Shown here: in pieces, positions 33,601 to 46,229 of the stretch
Layout of the letters: each line of letters opens with the position of its first letter
Numbering within the stretch: position 1 is the stretch's first letter
Source: Megamerina dolium
Taxonomy: Eukaryota; Arthropoda; Insecta; Diptera; Megamerinidae
Length of the DNA: 64,000 nt
Assembly: GCA_963854835.1 (NCBI GenBank)
Contig: OY978525.1
Coordinates: 9,411,540 to 9,475,539 of the forward strand
Direction of reading: 5' to 3'
Translations under genes and position numbers: made by a program
The notes under the pieces: model-generated
Told to the model about the DNA's origin: nothing
Databases searched by the model: none
What the model saw: only the letters and a program-made list of their open reading frames with translations

Positions 33601-35260
33601 GTTGGTAATAATAATTTCATATATATAGTTCAATATTCTTATATATTCAATCATAAGGACCAAAATTTTATATTCGAAATCACCCCTCTATATGGCAAGT
33701 AGGCGTAGTATGTATTCCATTACGCCCATTCGGTAGCATATGCATTCCTTACTTAAAATAATCATATATTTCAAGTTTCAGCTCAATATCTTTGAATTTT
33801 GGCGTATAAAATAAAAAATTATGTTTTCGAAAACACATTTTTATATGGCAGGTAGGTGTGATTTCCACCCAATTGTTAAAATTTTGCAAACATTTCAATT
33901 CTTTAATAAATATATGCTTATGCATTGCATTTAAACTCAATAGTTTGATATTTAAATGATATAAGTCGGAAAACATACTTTCGAAAATATACTTTTGTAT
34001 GGCAGCTAGGTGTAATTTTAATTCGATTACGCTCATTTTCATACTTTTTCATTCCACAGTAATGTTAATTTTTGTATATCCAATTTCAGCTTGTTTGCTT
34101 CACATTTGCTTGCGGAAATTTAAAAAACATATATTCGAAAATAGTATGAATGTATGAAAAATACATAAGTGTAATTTTTATTCAATTACTATTATTTTTT
34201 ATTCAATGCAGTTTTTCATCATAATAGCCTTATATAGTAAGTTTCAGCTCAATAACTTTGTATTTCATTGTGCAACTTTATTTCGAAAATGTATTTTTGT
34301 ATGGCAGATAGGTGTAATTTTAATTCGATTACGCTCATTTTCATACTTTTTCATTCCACAGTAATGTTAATTTTTGTATATCCAATTTTAGCTTGTTAGC
34401 TTTACATTTGCTTGCGGAAATTTAAAAAACATTTATTCGAAAATAGTATGAATGTATGAAAAGTAAGTGTAATTTTTATTCAATTACTATTATTTTTTAT
34501 TCAATGCAGTTTTTCATCATAATAGCCTTATATAGTAAGTTTCAGTTCGATAACTTTGTATTTCATTGTGCAACATTATTTCGAAAACGTACTTTTGTTT
34601 GGCAGATAGATGTAATTTTAATTCGATTACGCTCATTTTCATACTTTTTCATTCCACAGTAATGTTAATTTTTGTATATCCAATTTTAGCTTGTTAGCTT
34701 TACATTTGCTTGCGGAAATTTAAAAAACATTTATTCGAAAAGAGTATTTTGTATAAAAAGTAAGTGTAATTTTTATTCAATTACTATTATTTTTTATTCA
34801 ATGCAGTTTTTCATCATAATAGCCTTATATAGTAAGTTTCAGCTCAATAACTTTGTATTTCATTGTGCAACATTATTTCGAAAATGTATTTTTATATGGC
34901 AGATAGGTGTAATTTTGATTCGATTACGACCATTTTCATACTTTTTCATTGCGCAGTACTGTTAATTCTTGTATATCCAATTTCAGCTTGTTAGCTTTAC
35001 ATTTGCTTCCGGAAATTTAAAAAAACATATATTCGAAATATTCGAAAATAGTATTTTGTATGGAAAGCAAGTGTGATTTTTATTCAATTACTATTATTTT
35101 TAATTCAATGCAGTTTTTCATCATAATAGTCTTATATAATAAATTTCAGTTCGATAACTTTGTATTTCATTGTGCAACATTATTTCGAAAATGTATTTTT
35201 GTAGGGTAGATACAAGTGACGTTCATGCGATAAGGTTTATTTTCACATTTATTCATTTTT
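33600..35260 (-). repeat. Family B tandem array, reverse orientation, ~300-bp dimer
   Basis: Units carry TTTTGTATGGCAGATAGGTG (complement of the CCTACCTCCCATACAAAA block) alternating with a second monomer type. The marker CATTCCACAGTAATGTTAAT recurs at 34051, 34353 and 34651 (about 300 bases). Middle units are nearly identical. Orientation is opposite to the family B arrays at 16.5-21.4 kb. Confidence 0.85.
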
Positions 35261-36600
35261 TTTTTGGTAATAATAATCTTGAATAATGATTTTCAAATCA
35301 TTAGCTTTACATTTACATAATCAAAATTAAAAAAAAGATACATTCGAAGATGGCATTTTGTATGAGAAGTAGATCAATTTCATAATGAATGTAGATTCTT
35401 TTTTCAAAATTAAAAAAAAAATACTTGAGTATGCTATTGCTTCAACTTCTTTAGGCACTTAAATATATATTTCATCAAATAAAATAAAATTCAATTAAGG
35501 ACTAGGAAAGGCATTAGCTAAAATAGCTTCCGTTCAAATATATCATAATTCAACACTAATTTAATACAACACATGTTTGTAATATACATATCTCGTACTG
35601 TCGTGTATAAAGCTACTGAACTGTTAAACACAGCAATGAAATCGTTAAACACACAATTGTTTAGGCATAAAATACTATAGCAGTAGTACGAGTAAGAGTA
35701 GCCTAATTGAATTTAACCCTTACTGAATGTATGTTGGTATATGTATACGCTTCATTAAACTGTCATATGTTGAGAGTAAGTACAAGTTGTAATAAATTAA
35801 AATTGAAAAAAAAAAAAAAACGAAGAAAAAGCTGCTGGTTTATTATTACTGTACAAGTGTATATACAGCTATGTCCCCGTTGCCCTTTAAAATGGTCCTA
35901 AAAAGTGAATAAGATGCGCTTGAATAGAAACAAAAATGTTTATTGTCATCTGAGATCTTTCTATGCGACATGTTAACACTTTATTTTTAAATTTTCACAC
36001 TTGAATGGTGTTATTTTTAATTTTTTAGTTGTTTTTGAATGTGCTACAAAATTTAGATATGCAAGTTTTGATTTTTATCATAAGCCAAACAAATCAGATA
36101 ATAATGAAACATCGTCTAAAGTTCTGTATATATTCGAAATTCGAAAGGAAGCATAATTTTCATATTAATAACTAATATTTAACATATCGAATGACTACAA
36201 TATTTTAAACAATTATAAAATTAATATGAACATTTTAAATTAAAAATTGTCAATTATTGACAAATATCAAAGTCAAAAAGACATTCTCTTGTAAAAAAAA
36301 AAAAAAACTTATGTATGTGTTGGGGGTATATAACATATGTAAGCCTCAAAACCACATTCGAAAAATTTTAATATTTAATAAGATTACATACATCGCTGTA
36401 TTCATAGTTGTATTGATATAACTTAAAAGTAGGTAAACAAGTAAGTGATTAAATAAATAATAAATAAAATAGTAAGTAGTTAGTTCTCGTAGTTTCAAGG
36501 TGTGTCTGTGAAATTTATTGCAAGATTGCAGCTGTTGTCTCTCTTTCATAGGAAATCAAATGAAATACTATGTAATATCAAAGTTTCATTTCAAAACTAA
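35261..36600. other. AT-rich stretch, nothing recognised
   Basis: Poly-A runs near 35806 and 36296; no gene or element ends found. Confidence 0.45.
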
Positions 36601-38210
36601 ATTATGTAAAATCGTCTTATATTGAAGAATAATACTTCGACGTGAAAATACACTTTCAACGACATACTTTTGTATGGGAGGTCGAAGTGATTTTCATTCG
36701 ATAATACCCATTTTCAAATATATATGATATATGATCAGATTATCTTTGTGTGCCAAGTTTCAGCTTGATAACATAATATTTTCGTGCGCAAAGTGTGAAA
36801 AAAACCATAGGGAAGCATAAATTTGTATGGCAGGTAGGCGTGATTTTTATACGATTCAACTCATTTTTAAATATGTCTATTAATTCCTAAGAAGAAGCAT
36901 ACGTAGCGAATTTCAGCATGATAACTGAATTTTTTTGCATCGAAAATGTGAAAATATACATTTGAAAACACACTTTTGTATGGCAGGTAGGCTTGGCTAT
37001 TATACGACTCAACTCATTTATGAATATATCCATTAGTTAATGAAAATAATCGTATGTACCAAGTTTCAGCTTGATAGCTTTATATTTTCGTGCACAAAGT
37101 GTGAAAACATACATACGGAAGCATAAATTTGTATGGCAGGTAGACATGGTTTTTATACGATTCAACTTATTTTTGAATATGTTTATAAATTCGTAAAAAG
37201 AAGCGTACGTACCGAATTTCAGCTTGATCACTTGATTTTTTTGGGTCCAAAGTGTGAAAATATACATTTGAAAACACACTTTTGTATGGGAGGTGGTCTT
37301 GGTTTTTATACGACTCGACTCATTTATGAATGTATCCATTAGTTAATCAAAATAATGATGTATATCAAGTTTCAGCTCGATAACTTTATATTATCGTGCA
37401 CATCGTGCATACGGAAGCATAAATTTGTATGGAAGGTACACGTAGTTTCTATTGGATTCAGTTAATTTTCAAATATGTTTATTAAATAAAAAAGGCGTAC
37501 GTATAGAATTTCAGTGTGATAACTTAATTCTTTTGTGTCCAAAGTATTAAAACATACATTAAAAAGCCCAATTTTGTATGGGAGATAGTCGTGGTTTTAC
37601 TCCGATTATACCCATTTTCAAACCGGCCCTCACATTGATACGTTCATTTTCAAACTCACCCTTAAATTGATAAATATAAGCATATGTACCGAGTTTCAAT
37701 TTGTTAGCTTTATATTTTCATGCGCAACATTTGAAAACACACATTTTAGAGCCTACTTTTGTATGGGAGGTAGGTGTGGTTTTCATCCGATTCAGCTCAT
37801 TTCCAAACTGGTCTATATATTAGTAAATATAATCACATACAACAAGTTTTAATTTGACAGCTTCATTTTTTCGTGAGCAAAGTGTAAAAACATACATTCG
37901 AAAACGCACTTTTGTATGGGCGGTAGGTGTGTTTTTCATCCGATTATGCTCATTTTTAAACTTGACCATACATTAATAAATATAATCGTATGTACAGAGT
38001 TTCAACATAATAGCTTTATATTTTCTCTGAAAAGTATAAAAAAAACACATTTAAGAACATACTTTTGTATGGGAGCTAGTCTTGATTTATATCCGATTTC
38101 ACTCATTCACGAAGACATCTATTCGTTGCTGAAAATAATCTTGTGTACAAATTTTCAGCTCGTTGACTCAATAATAACGGTAGTTATCATGAGAACAGAA
38201 AAACATAAGC
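36600..38210 (-). repeat. Family B tandem array, reverse orientation, about 153-bp monomers
   Basis: About ten monomers, each with a TTTGTATGGSAGGTAGGYGT block followed by TTTTCATCCGATTMAACTCA and CAAGTTTCAGCTTGATAGCT. TTTGTATGG sites lie about 150 bases apart (near 36670, 36823, 36976, 37130, 37282, 37424, 37573, 37757, 37911, 38065). Monomers are more diverged than in the 34-kb array. ORFs (e.g. 37037-37339, 37916-38221) are repeat artefacts. Confidence 0.85.
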
Positions 38211-39190
38211 GGTTAAATTAACCCAGATCGTAAATCTGATCAATAATATATAGTTCTTCATGTCTGTCATAGCCTTTTGAATGGAATGGAAGCAAAAACT
38301 TAAATTAATTTTACGCTCTTGATTTCTTGGGTAAATATACTTAGAATCAATTATACTCTCTCCTTTGTCAAGGTTTTTTATCTCCCTATTTATTCTCTCT
38401 AAGGTATCTACTAGATATTATTTTGCATCAAAATCTAATATAAATATAAGATCGTATGGTAATTGTATCGATTAATAATGATATTACTCATACGCTCCAA
38501 ATGAAAAATTACATTTTAATGACAGCTCGTTAGATGGAATGAAATTCACTTTTTTCTCTATGAAAAATAAATTATTTTTTAATAACACAGAACATAAATA
38601 CAAACATAATTGCATTTTTATTTTAAAATTATTTCAAAAAAACATTAAATAGCAATATGTAGTACTATATATATAAAAGCTGCAAATAAATGGAAAAAAA
38701 AAACATGAAAATTACGTGATTACCATAATTACTACAACAGTAGCATTAGACAAAGCAACAATATCTGTTAAAATGTTAACATACAAATACTATGTACTAG
38801 TATTTAAATATGTAAGTATATGTATTTGTAAACGCTCTTGTAGGTACATATTAAAGTGCGTATGTATTTTTTCCAAGTCACGATCCATATATGTAAATAC
38901 GTGTGCATAGCCCACATAATTGTTAGTAACAGTGTTGAGTAAACTTATAATGTGAAGCGCATGATATGCGTGTATTATTTCTTATTACTGTTTCAACTGT
39001 AACAGTATCTACTATGTACTGTAAAATAACTATAGCAACAAAAACAAATAATAACAATACTAATAACTGTTGTTTTGGACATATATATGTGTTTTGCTAT
39101 ATTGTTTGCTTTTTTAAAAAAGAAAAAAAAAACCAAAACATATTTAAATGGTTGATTGATTTATATTTATTATTTAATATTCATTTTAAG
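38211..39190. other. AT-rich stretch, nothing recognised
   Basis: Simple TATGTA and ATAT motifs only. Confidence 0.45.
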
Positions 39191-41030
39191 TGATTTATGT
39201 GATTTTTTTAAAACAAAAATCGATAAATTTGTATGGAAGCTAGAATTATTTTCCAATGTATCATTCTACAACTTCAGATATGGTATTTTTTCATCAAAAT
39301 ACTCATGAATATAAAATTTCAATTCATTCCATTCATAAATAAATATAGCTCACATACAAAATGTTCATTTTTCAAACAAAAATCGATAAATTTGTATGGA
39401 AGCTAGCATTATTTTCCAATGTATCATTCTACAACTTCAGATATGGTATTTTTTCATCAAAATACTCCTGAATATAAAATTTCAATTTATTCCATTCATA
39501 AATAAATACACCTCGCATACAAAATGTTCATTTTTTAAACAAAAATCGATAAATTTGTATGGAAGCTAGCATTATTTTCCAATGTAACATTCTACAACTT
39601 CAGATACGCTCCCTTTTCATCGAAATAAACATGAACACAAAATTTCATGTCATTCCCTTCATAAATAAATATAGCTCACATACAAAATATTAATTTTTTA
39701 AACAAAAATCGATAAATTTGTATGGAAGCTAGCATTATTTTCCAATGTATCATTCTACAACTTCAGATATGGTATTTTTTCATCAAAATACTCCTGAATA
39801 TAAAATTTCAATTTATTCCCTTCATAAATAAATATAGCTCACATACAAAATATTTATTTTTTTAAACAAAAATCGATAAATTTGTATGGAAGCTAGCATT
39901 ATTTTCCAATGTATCATTCTACAACTTTATATATACGATGTTTTTATGAAAAGAATAGTGCGCACAAAATTTCAAGTCATTTCATTAATAAACAAATATA
40001 GCTTCCATACAAAATTTGCATTTTTTAAATAAAAAATCGACAAATCTACATGAGATTTGGCATTCATTTTCAATGAATTATTCCCAAATTTCAGGAATTT
40101 TATTTATTTACCAAATTAATAATCTGCATAAAATTTGAAATTTATAAATTAGCATAATTCCAATATAAAATCTTAATTCTTGAAACCAAAACCGACAACT
40201 TTGTATGGAAAGTAAAGAGGATTTTCAATGAATCAATCTGAAACTTTTGGGCAGTTATTTCTTCATCAAAATGGTAATACACACAAAATTTGAAGTAATT
40301 CTGTTAATTAGTAAATATAGTTCCCATAAAAAATTTGCATTTTTTAAGCAAAAATTAATATTAATATGTGAATGGGAAACACCATTACTTTCGAACTCAA
40401 CATCGGATATTATATTTTTTCAACCCTAAAGAGTAATCTGCACTAAATTTAAAGTCATTTTGTTCTTAAATAACGATAGTCCTCATATAAAATTTCCATT
40501 TTTGAAACAAAAAATTTCAAAATTTGTAAAAAAATTATCATTAATTTTCAAAACATTATTCAAAATCTCTATAGATTTTGTTTTTTCGCTCAAAATAGTA
40601 ATCTAAATCAAATGTAAACTGATTACATTCATAAATAAACATAGTCTCCATACAAAAATATCGTTTTTTAAATAAAAATTAACATATCTGCATGAAAGGT
40701 ACCATTACTATTCAATGTATCATTCTGAAACTTTCGAAATTTTGGTTTCAGCTCAAAATAATACTTTACACAAAATTTAAGGTAATTCCGTTCATAAATA
40801 AACTAAGTCTTCATACGAAATTTGGATTTTTGAAACAAAAAATTCAAAAATTTGTATGAAAGTTATCAATTGCCAACTCTAAAACTTTGGAAACATAATT
40901 ATTTGATAATAAATAGTACTCTTAGCATAATTTGAATTCAATTTATTCAGAAATAAACATAGTACCCATATAAAATATTCATTTTTTTAACCAAAACAAA
41001 TCATATTCTGAGCAAAAACTTGCTAGACAA
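39190..41030 (-). repeat. Family A tandem array, reverse orientation, 164-bp period
   Basis: The block AAATCGATAAATTTGTATGG has its GTATGG at 39231, 39394, 39558, 39720 and 39884, a spacing of 162-164 bases, the same as the homogeneous part of the array at 4860-5520 but in the opposite orientation. Each unit continues AAGCTAGCATTATTTTCCAA, ATTCTACAACTTCAGATA, TTTCAATTYATTCC and ATTCATAAATAAATATAGCT. Five units are near-identical; from 40 kb the units decay. Confidence 0.9.
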
Positions 41031-41671
41031 TTTTAATTTGAATTCATTACTAAACCTATCTCAATTTTATAACTCGTGCCACAATTAATTAAAAATTAAA
41101 TGTCTCTCGTTTCGTAGAATTAACAACTAGAACACTGTAATTAACATCAACAGTTCTAATTAAATTAGCAATTAGTGTTAAATCTATTATAAGTACTATT
41201 GCAAACTCAATAGAACTAAATTTGTTTAGTCAAGTAACATAAATGACTTTGGAATATTAGTAATTATTTGTTTTTTCGCTTTACTTTTAAATGAAGTGCA
41301 TCTAAAAATGCACTTACAGTCATTGCGAAAAGTGAAATACACACACAGCAATGACATCAAGATACTCGAATATCTACGTGCTGATTGTAAACAAGTTTTT
41401 AAATTACAAAGTTCATTTCACTATTATACATTACTCTTTCTTATTTACATGAAATTATGAAAATAAAAGCATACATTTACATAATTATAATACTGATATA
41501 CCCACATACATGTATGTAAATGCTTAAACTTATTTTTAATTAAATCATATCTGCTCATAGGTTTATATATCTTGTAAATAAGTGTATATACGTATATACA
41601 TACTTGTATGTATAGTGGCTCCCATAGTTAATAGTATCACAAAGAGACATACATATTTAGTAGTACATATA
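41031..41671. other. AT-rich stretch, nothing recognised
   Basis: No coding region; simple TATATACGTATATACATAC-type motifs near 41585. Confidence 0.45.
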
Positions 41672-42894
41672 CGAGGGCGGTCCTAGAACTACCCGAACTA
41701 AGAAAGAAAACAACAAATTTGGGAAAATGTTTTCTTTATTTCTCAACATAATCTCCTCTTAGCTCTATACACTTTTCCCAGTGATACCCTGTTTATAGTA
41801 TGAACTGTCTAGCTCATTAAAGTAGCCATCTACCGCAGATCCACCACTTCATTGTTTGCAAATCTTCTATCGCCAAGCCAATTTTTCAAATTTGAAAATA
41901 GAAAATAAGCCGAAGGAGCTAACTCTGACGAATAAGGTGCGTGCTGAAGCAATTCGAGCTTTAACTCATTGATTTTGGTCATCGCAATAGCGGATGTGTG
42001 AACTGGTGCATTGTCTTGTTGAAACAACACTTTCTTTTTCGCCAAATGCGGCCAAATTAGCATAATACTCGCCGCCGTTGATTGTTTTTCCGTTTTGTAG
42101 ATAATCAATGAAAATTATACCACGTGCATCCCAAAAAACAGACGCCATAACCTTGCCTGCGGATGGAACTGTCTTCGTCTTCTTTGGACACGATTCTCCC
42201 CTTTCAGTTCACTGTTTTCAATGCTCCTTTGTCTCAGATGTGAAGTGGTGGACCCATGTCTCATCCATGGTTACGAATCGACGCAAAAACTCGGCTTTTA
42301 TTACAGTGAAACATCGCCAAACACTCTATAGAAACAACATTACGACGTTGTTTTTGTTCTATTGTGAGCAAACGCGGCACACATCTTGCCCACAACTTTT
42401 TGATCTCCAAATTTTCAGTCAATATACAATCTATAGCACTTTTTGAAATGCATGTAATTTCACCTAGCTCACATACCTTCAGCCAGCGATCATCCAATAC
42501 CATTTTGTGGATTTTCTTAACCGTTTCTGGCGTGGTCACCTCAATTGGTCGACCACTACGGTGTTCGTCTTGGCAGCTCGTACGACCACGTTTAAACTCT
42601 GCCACTCAATGTTTTATGGTCGAAAACGAAGGAGCAGATTCCCCCAGAGTAGGACTGACACCTTTCAAATGAAAGTATTGAATTACATAATGGTGACCAA
42701 TTTTTTTCATGTTTACAAATTCACTGAGGTCGTTAACTTTCGATGGCTCCAAAAAAAAAAAAAAAAAATACTAAAGAACTTAAAACATATATTTTATAAG
42801 GTTGCCACTTTTCACCAAAGTAATTTTTTTTCTTTTTTTTCAAACTACTGCCGCCATCTATATGTTAGGTCAGGTAGTTCTGGGACGGCCCTCG
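41672..42894 (-). mobile_element. Mariner element (DD34D), full-length, inactive
   Basis: Inverted ends CGAGGGCGGTCCTAGAACTA (left) and the complement of CGAGGGCCGTCCCAGAACTA (right), flanked by TA at 41670-41671 and 42895-42896; total length 1223 bases. The transposase gene lies on the minus strand and has frameshifts and stops. It belongs to the same family as 11250-12832 and the end fragment at 6649-6709. Poly-A (42750-42768) and poly-T runs in the leader match the homopolymers of the other copy. Confidence 0.95.
41736..42710 (-). pseudogene. Mariner transposase pseudogene (DD34D family)
   Basis: The start is the ATG at 42708-42710; the frame runs (with an early stop) through the helix-turn-helix region, including EFKRGRTSCQDEHRSGRPIE and the ICKSAIDCIL-type second helix (42261-42605). 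A frameshift near 42270 separates it from RFVTMDETWVHHF, so the first catalytic Asp is intact here, but two stops follow. Further frameshifts divide 41966-42148 and 41830-42108. The second Asp is present (FQQDNAPVHTS); the third is lost (LAPSAYFLF). The C-terminal end is near 41736. The broken residues differ from those of the 11.4-kb copy, so the two copies decayed independently. Confidence 0.9.
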
Positions 42895-43790
42895 TATGTC
42901 ATGCACGTCAAACATAATTAACTATATAGTATGCGACATAACTATGTACATACTTTTCCTAGGCTGAACATGATTTTGGATATAAAAAATTTATGCATCC
43001 ATAATTATGTCGCATACTGTATATACATTTAATATATGAACATTAAGCATTTGTAGAACATAATCAGTTTGCGTGTATCATCTGCACGCATTCCCCTATA
43101 ATAATAATATTTAATCGCGTGAGAAATGAAATGTCTATTTTGTTTCATGAATAATAAAAATAAAATAAAAATTCGTTGTTTTTTGTTTTTTTTTTTTTTT
43201 TTTTTTTTTGCTTAATTTTACTATACAACAATATATATCACATATGCATATAATGTATATATGTACGAAATGTACCAGATATGTATAATACTTAAATACA
43301 TCTGAAAAGGCAACAAATTTCTCAATGAATTTTACTTGACATTACAATGCTCGTATGTATGAGAACTGACATAGTACACAATATAAACAAACAATGGGTT
43401 TCTTTCAACATGCTTAAAGAATGAATTAATTAAGTGGTTTTTTATTTTCTTTTGAAGTTTGTTGTAAATATGCGTGCGCAGATGCTTCAATAGAATAATG
43501 AAAATCTTTTCATGAAGTGTACATATAAATATATTGAAAAGATTTCTGCGCTTGTCTATACTTTTAAGTGAGAGCAATTGCAAAAATTTGCGTTCGAATT
43601 TCAAACAAAATGTTCGAAATATAAATCAATTATTTTTCCAAAAGAAAAAGGTCTTCTACAGCACACGCGACAAATATTTTTATACGTATTTGGAGTCACT
43701 GAATTCAAAACCCTCTTTGGTTTGATTTAACCATGTCAGATTTCGTCCTTGACACACACAAAAAAATTATTAAAAAGCTATTTTAAAATA
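42895..43790. other. AT-rich stretch with poly-T, nothing recognised
   Basis: An uninterrupted T-run at about 43185-43209. ORFs 43332-43604 and 43534-43725 overlap on opposite strands and have no recognised domain. Confidence 0.45.
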
Positions 43791-44345
43791 CAAATATTCA
43801 AAAAATATTCAGAATCACCCCTAGAAGGCTCAAATATGTGACCAACCCTCATTAATTTATTCTCCTCAACATTTCTACTGATCATACTTATCCCCTCCCT
43901 CTGTCCCTTAGAGATGCTCTCCTACAAAATTGAAGTGTTTTTATAAAATTTCTTGGCAGAGCTCCCAAAGTGCCCCTGGGAGGAAGAAATATATAACCGA
44001 CCCCATTTAATTTTTATTACTCAACTTTCTTTCTTAACAAAATTCCTACCTATCTCTACTTCTCCACTCAAAAACACATGAAAATCAAAAAATCACGCCA
44101 CAACTGGCTAGGAATCACCTCTAAAGTAAAGAAATGTTTGACCGACCTCCAGTAATTTTTCTTTACAAACATTTCTTCCGAATATATTCAGCCTCAACAT
44201 CTGTCGCTTAGATGGGCTCTCGTACAAAATTGATATTTTCATAAAAATCAATAATTAATTTTGAAAAGAAACCCCTAACGAGTGGAAATAGGGAGTAAAT
44301 ATATTTGAGCGAAATTTTGGAAGAGAACATTTAATTGAGATAGAT
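43790..44345 (+). repeat. Family D tandem array, with one unit inverted at the right edge
   Basis: Forward units carry ATCACCCCTAGAAGGCTCAA, CCTCATTAATTTATTCTCC and CTCCTACAAAATTGAAG blocks, repeated about every 150-160 bases. After about 44260 the orientation flips: GAAACCCCTAACGAGTGG, ATAGGGAGTAAATATATTTG and TTTTGGAAGAGAACA read as the complement of the family D blocks. Confidence 0.65.
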
Positions 44346-44770
44346 ATTGATTTAATAATTATTTCACATCGATACCATTAATTTTAGTATTCTATACAGA
44401 AATCTCTGTAGATCATATTTAATTTCATATTTTATTTATATGTGGCCATTACATGAGAAAATTGATTTAGGCAGAATGGGTTTTGCTAGCGCCAATTATA
44501 AATTCTAAGCGCTGACAAATTCTCCAGTACTTAATCTTTCTACCCAAGGTTGGGTCTTCCTAACTTGAACTTTATAAGTTGCTTGTCATAAATTGACAAA
44601 TACTTCCAATAATATCGAGTTAGATTTTTCTCCTAAAATAGTCTCTGAACACCAGACTTATTTGCAATAGACCAATAACACTGTCCCACAGTCTCAAATG
44701 AAAGTAAATATCCGGTACCAAAGTAGTCGCATTTCATTGATTTTAGGACGCTGAATTCGAATTTTCGTCA
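44346..44770. other. Intergenic, nothing recognised
   Basis: No repeat or gene identified. Confidence 0.4.
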
Positions 44771-45060
44771 TCGCCTTCAAATTTATTTCTACCCTCTAAA
44801 AACATCGTTTTTTGGCTATTTTTGTAGTTTTTTTTTTTTTTGTATTAGGAAGAAACCTGAGAGTTAGGGCGAAATATTGAATTGCTGAATTCGAATCCGT
44901 GGGTACATTTCTACCTTCACCCTCAGGTTTCTTTCTAACCCCAAAAAACATTGTTTTTCGGCTATTTTTGCAGGTTTGTTTTTTGTATTCGAAAGTAACT
45001 TCAGGGGTATGATGAAAATCCGAACACGAATTCGGATTCAGCGACCCAAAAATATGGAAT
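44770..45060 (+). repeat. Two-unit tandem repeat, about 145 bp period
   Basis: CATCGTTTTTTGGCTATTTT (44803) and CATTGTTTTTCGGCTATTTT (44948) start matching segments that continue through TTTTTTGTATTNGRAAGNAAC. A further GCTGAATTCGAAT block occurs at 44751 and 44884. Confidence 0.6.
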
Positions 45061-45300
45061 TTGACTATTCTGATTTGGAACTGTGTAATTTGGCATACTT
45101 TCAACTGAAAAAGGGTAAAATGTCGCTAAAGTCCTGTACGAGAAAGTCAACTGTGTGCTGTGAAACAAGAAATGAGGTCACGACATTTCAAAAAAATTTT
45201 TTGTACTAAAATGGATGGGTCCCTATTGAAGAAAAATTGTAAATTTTCCAAATTCAAAAACGAGTATACGCATTAAATTTTTTATTGGAATATATTGAAT

Positions 45301-45778
45301 CTACAAGTCTTTCATCATGCCTGTCCTAACATATGGCGCTGAGCTTGGACAATTTCCACCTCGGATGAGCGAATGCTTAGAGTTTTCGAGAGAAAAGTCC
45401 TACGTAAGATCTTTGGACCTATTTGCGTTGATGGCGAGTACCGAATAAAGTACAACCATGAGCTGTACGAGCTGTATGCCGATATTGACATAGTAAAGCG
45501 CATCAAAATCCAGCGGCTGCGCTGGCTAGGTCATGTCGAGCGAATGGAAGAACACGCTCCAGCTAAGAAGGTGTTATATTCGGAGCCCGCTCGAGGACGA
45601 CACAGAAGAGGAAGACCTAACCTCCGGTGGAAAGACCAAGTACTGGAGAACCTGACGGCGCTTGGAATTTCTAACTGGCGCCAGCTAGCGAAGAACAGAG
45701 ATGGCTGGCGAAGCATATTATATTCGGCCTAAATCGATATTCGGTTGTTATGGCCACATAAGTAAGTAAGTAAGTAAG
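45301..45778 (+). mobile_element. RTE-type LINE, 5'-truncated insertion with target-site duplication and (TAAG)n tail
   Basis: Flanked by TATATTGAAT at 45291-45300 and 45779-45788, so boundaries are exact: 478 bases. The 3' end is GGCCACATAAGTAAGTAAGT, a TAAG microsatellite tail of the kind RTE-clade LINEs use in place of poly-A. The same tail and preceding GTTGTWATGGCCACAT occur in the copy ending at about 53674. The body encodes the C-terminus of ORF2. Confidence 0.9.
45373..45732 (+). pseudogene. RTE-type LINE ORF2 C-terminal fragment (119 residues open)
   Basis: The longest well-preserved retroelement frame in the window. It reads RVFERKVLRKIFGP, then ELYELYADIDIVKRIKIQRL, RWLGHVERMEEHAPAKKVLY, and RRGRPNLRWKDQVLENL, ending at a stop at 45730-45732. 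This is the thumb/C-terminal region that follows the reverse transcriptase palm in RTE-type endonuclease-reverse transcriptases. The upstream part (45301-45372; SFIMPVLTYGAE) is in a different frame, so a frameshift lies near 45350. The start of the 45373 frame is only the first Met after truncation, not a real start. Without RT palm and endonuclease it is non-functional. Confidence 0.85.
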
Positions 45779-46030
45779 TATATTGAATTTAGAATCACTA
45801 GATGAAATTCCACAATTCTAGACCCCGCACGAATATTGAACCTCGGTAAAAATTGGCTGAAGATTTAACATAATCCCAAGATCAAAATTTTCTTATCTAT
45901 AGGCGTTATAACCATTTTAATGATTTAAAAATTTTTATATTTTTTTTTTGAAAGAGTAAATTTTCAGAGCCTAGGTGATTTTTTAAACCGAATCCGAAGA
46001 AGAAATTTTGACTTTTTTTATACAACATAG

Positions 46031-46202
46031 GATTTTGTTGTTGTTGTTTGTGTTGTTGTTGTCGTAGCAGCAAAAATACGGAACTGCTTTGTTTTGTTCC
46101 CGTACAAAGAATTTCCGTATTCTGATGAGGTGAATGGCCCTTGGTCGTCTACGAGTAGAGTCGAGCACTTCCGGGACGTAGACTCGTCCATTCTTTGGAA
46201 GC
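46031..46202 (-). mobile_element. CAA-tailed short retroposon with 11-base target-site duplication
   Basis: Flanked by ATACAACATAG at 46020-46030 and 46203-46213. On the minus strand it starts GCTTCCAAAGAATGGACGAG, continues TCTACGTCCCGGAAGTGCTC, AATACGGAAATTCTTTGTAC, GGGAACAAAACAAAGC and CGTATTTTTGCTGCTACGAC, and ends in (CAA)n. A second copy (61761-61912) starts at the same base, so this may be the natural 5' end and the element a SINE-like unit of about 150-170 bases, not a random LINE truncation. It carries a GTTCGACC motif in the other copy that could be part of a B box, unproven. Confidence 0.8.
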
Positions 46203-46229
46203 ATACAACATAGTTTGTGAGAAATTGTT

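Noticed and set aside
300..41030. Single giant inverted duplication or giant transposon with inverted ends
   Set aside because: Families A and B flip orientation, but spacing is unequal (B centre near 27.5 kb, A inner edges centred near 23.7 kb) and no unique sequence was seen in both halves; kept only as a question.
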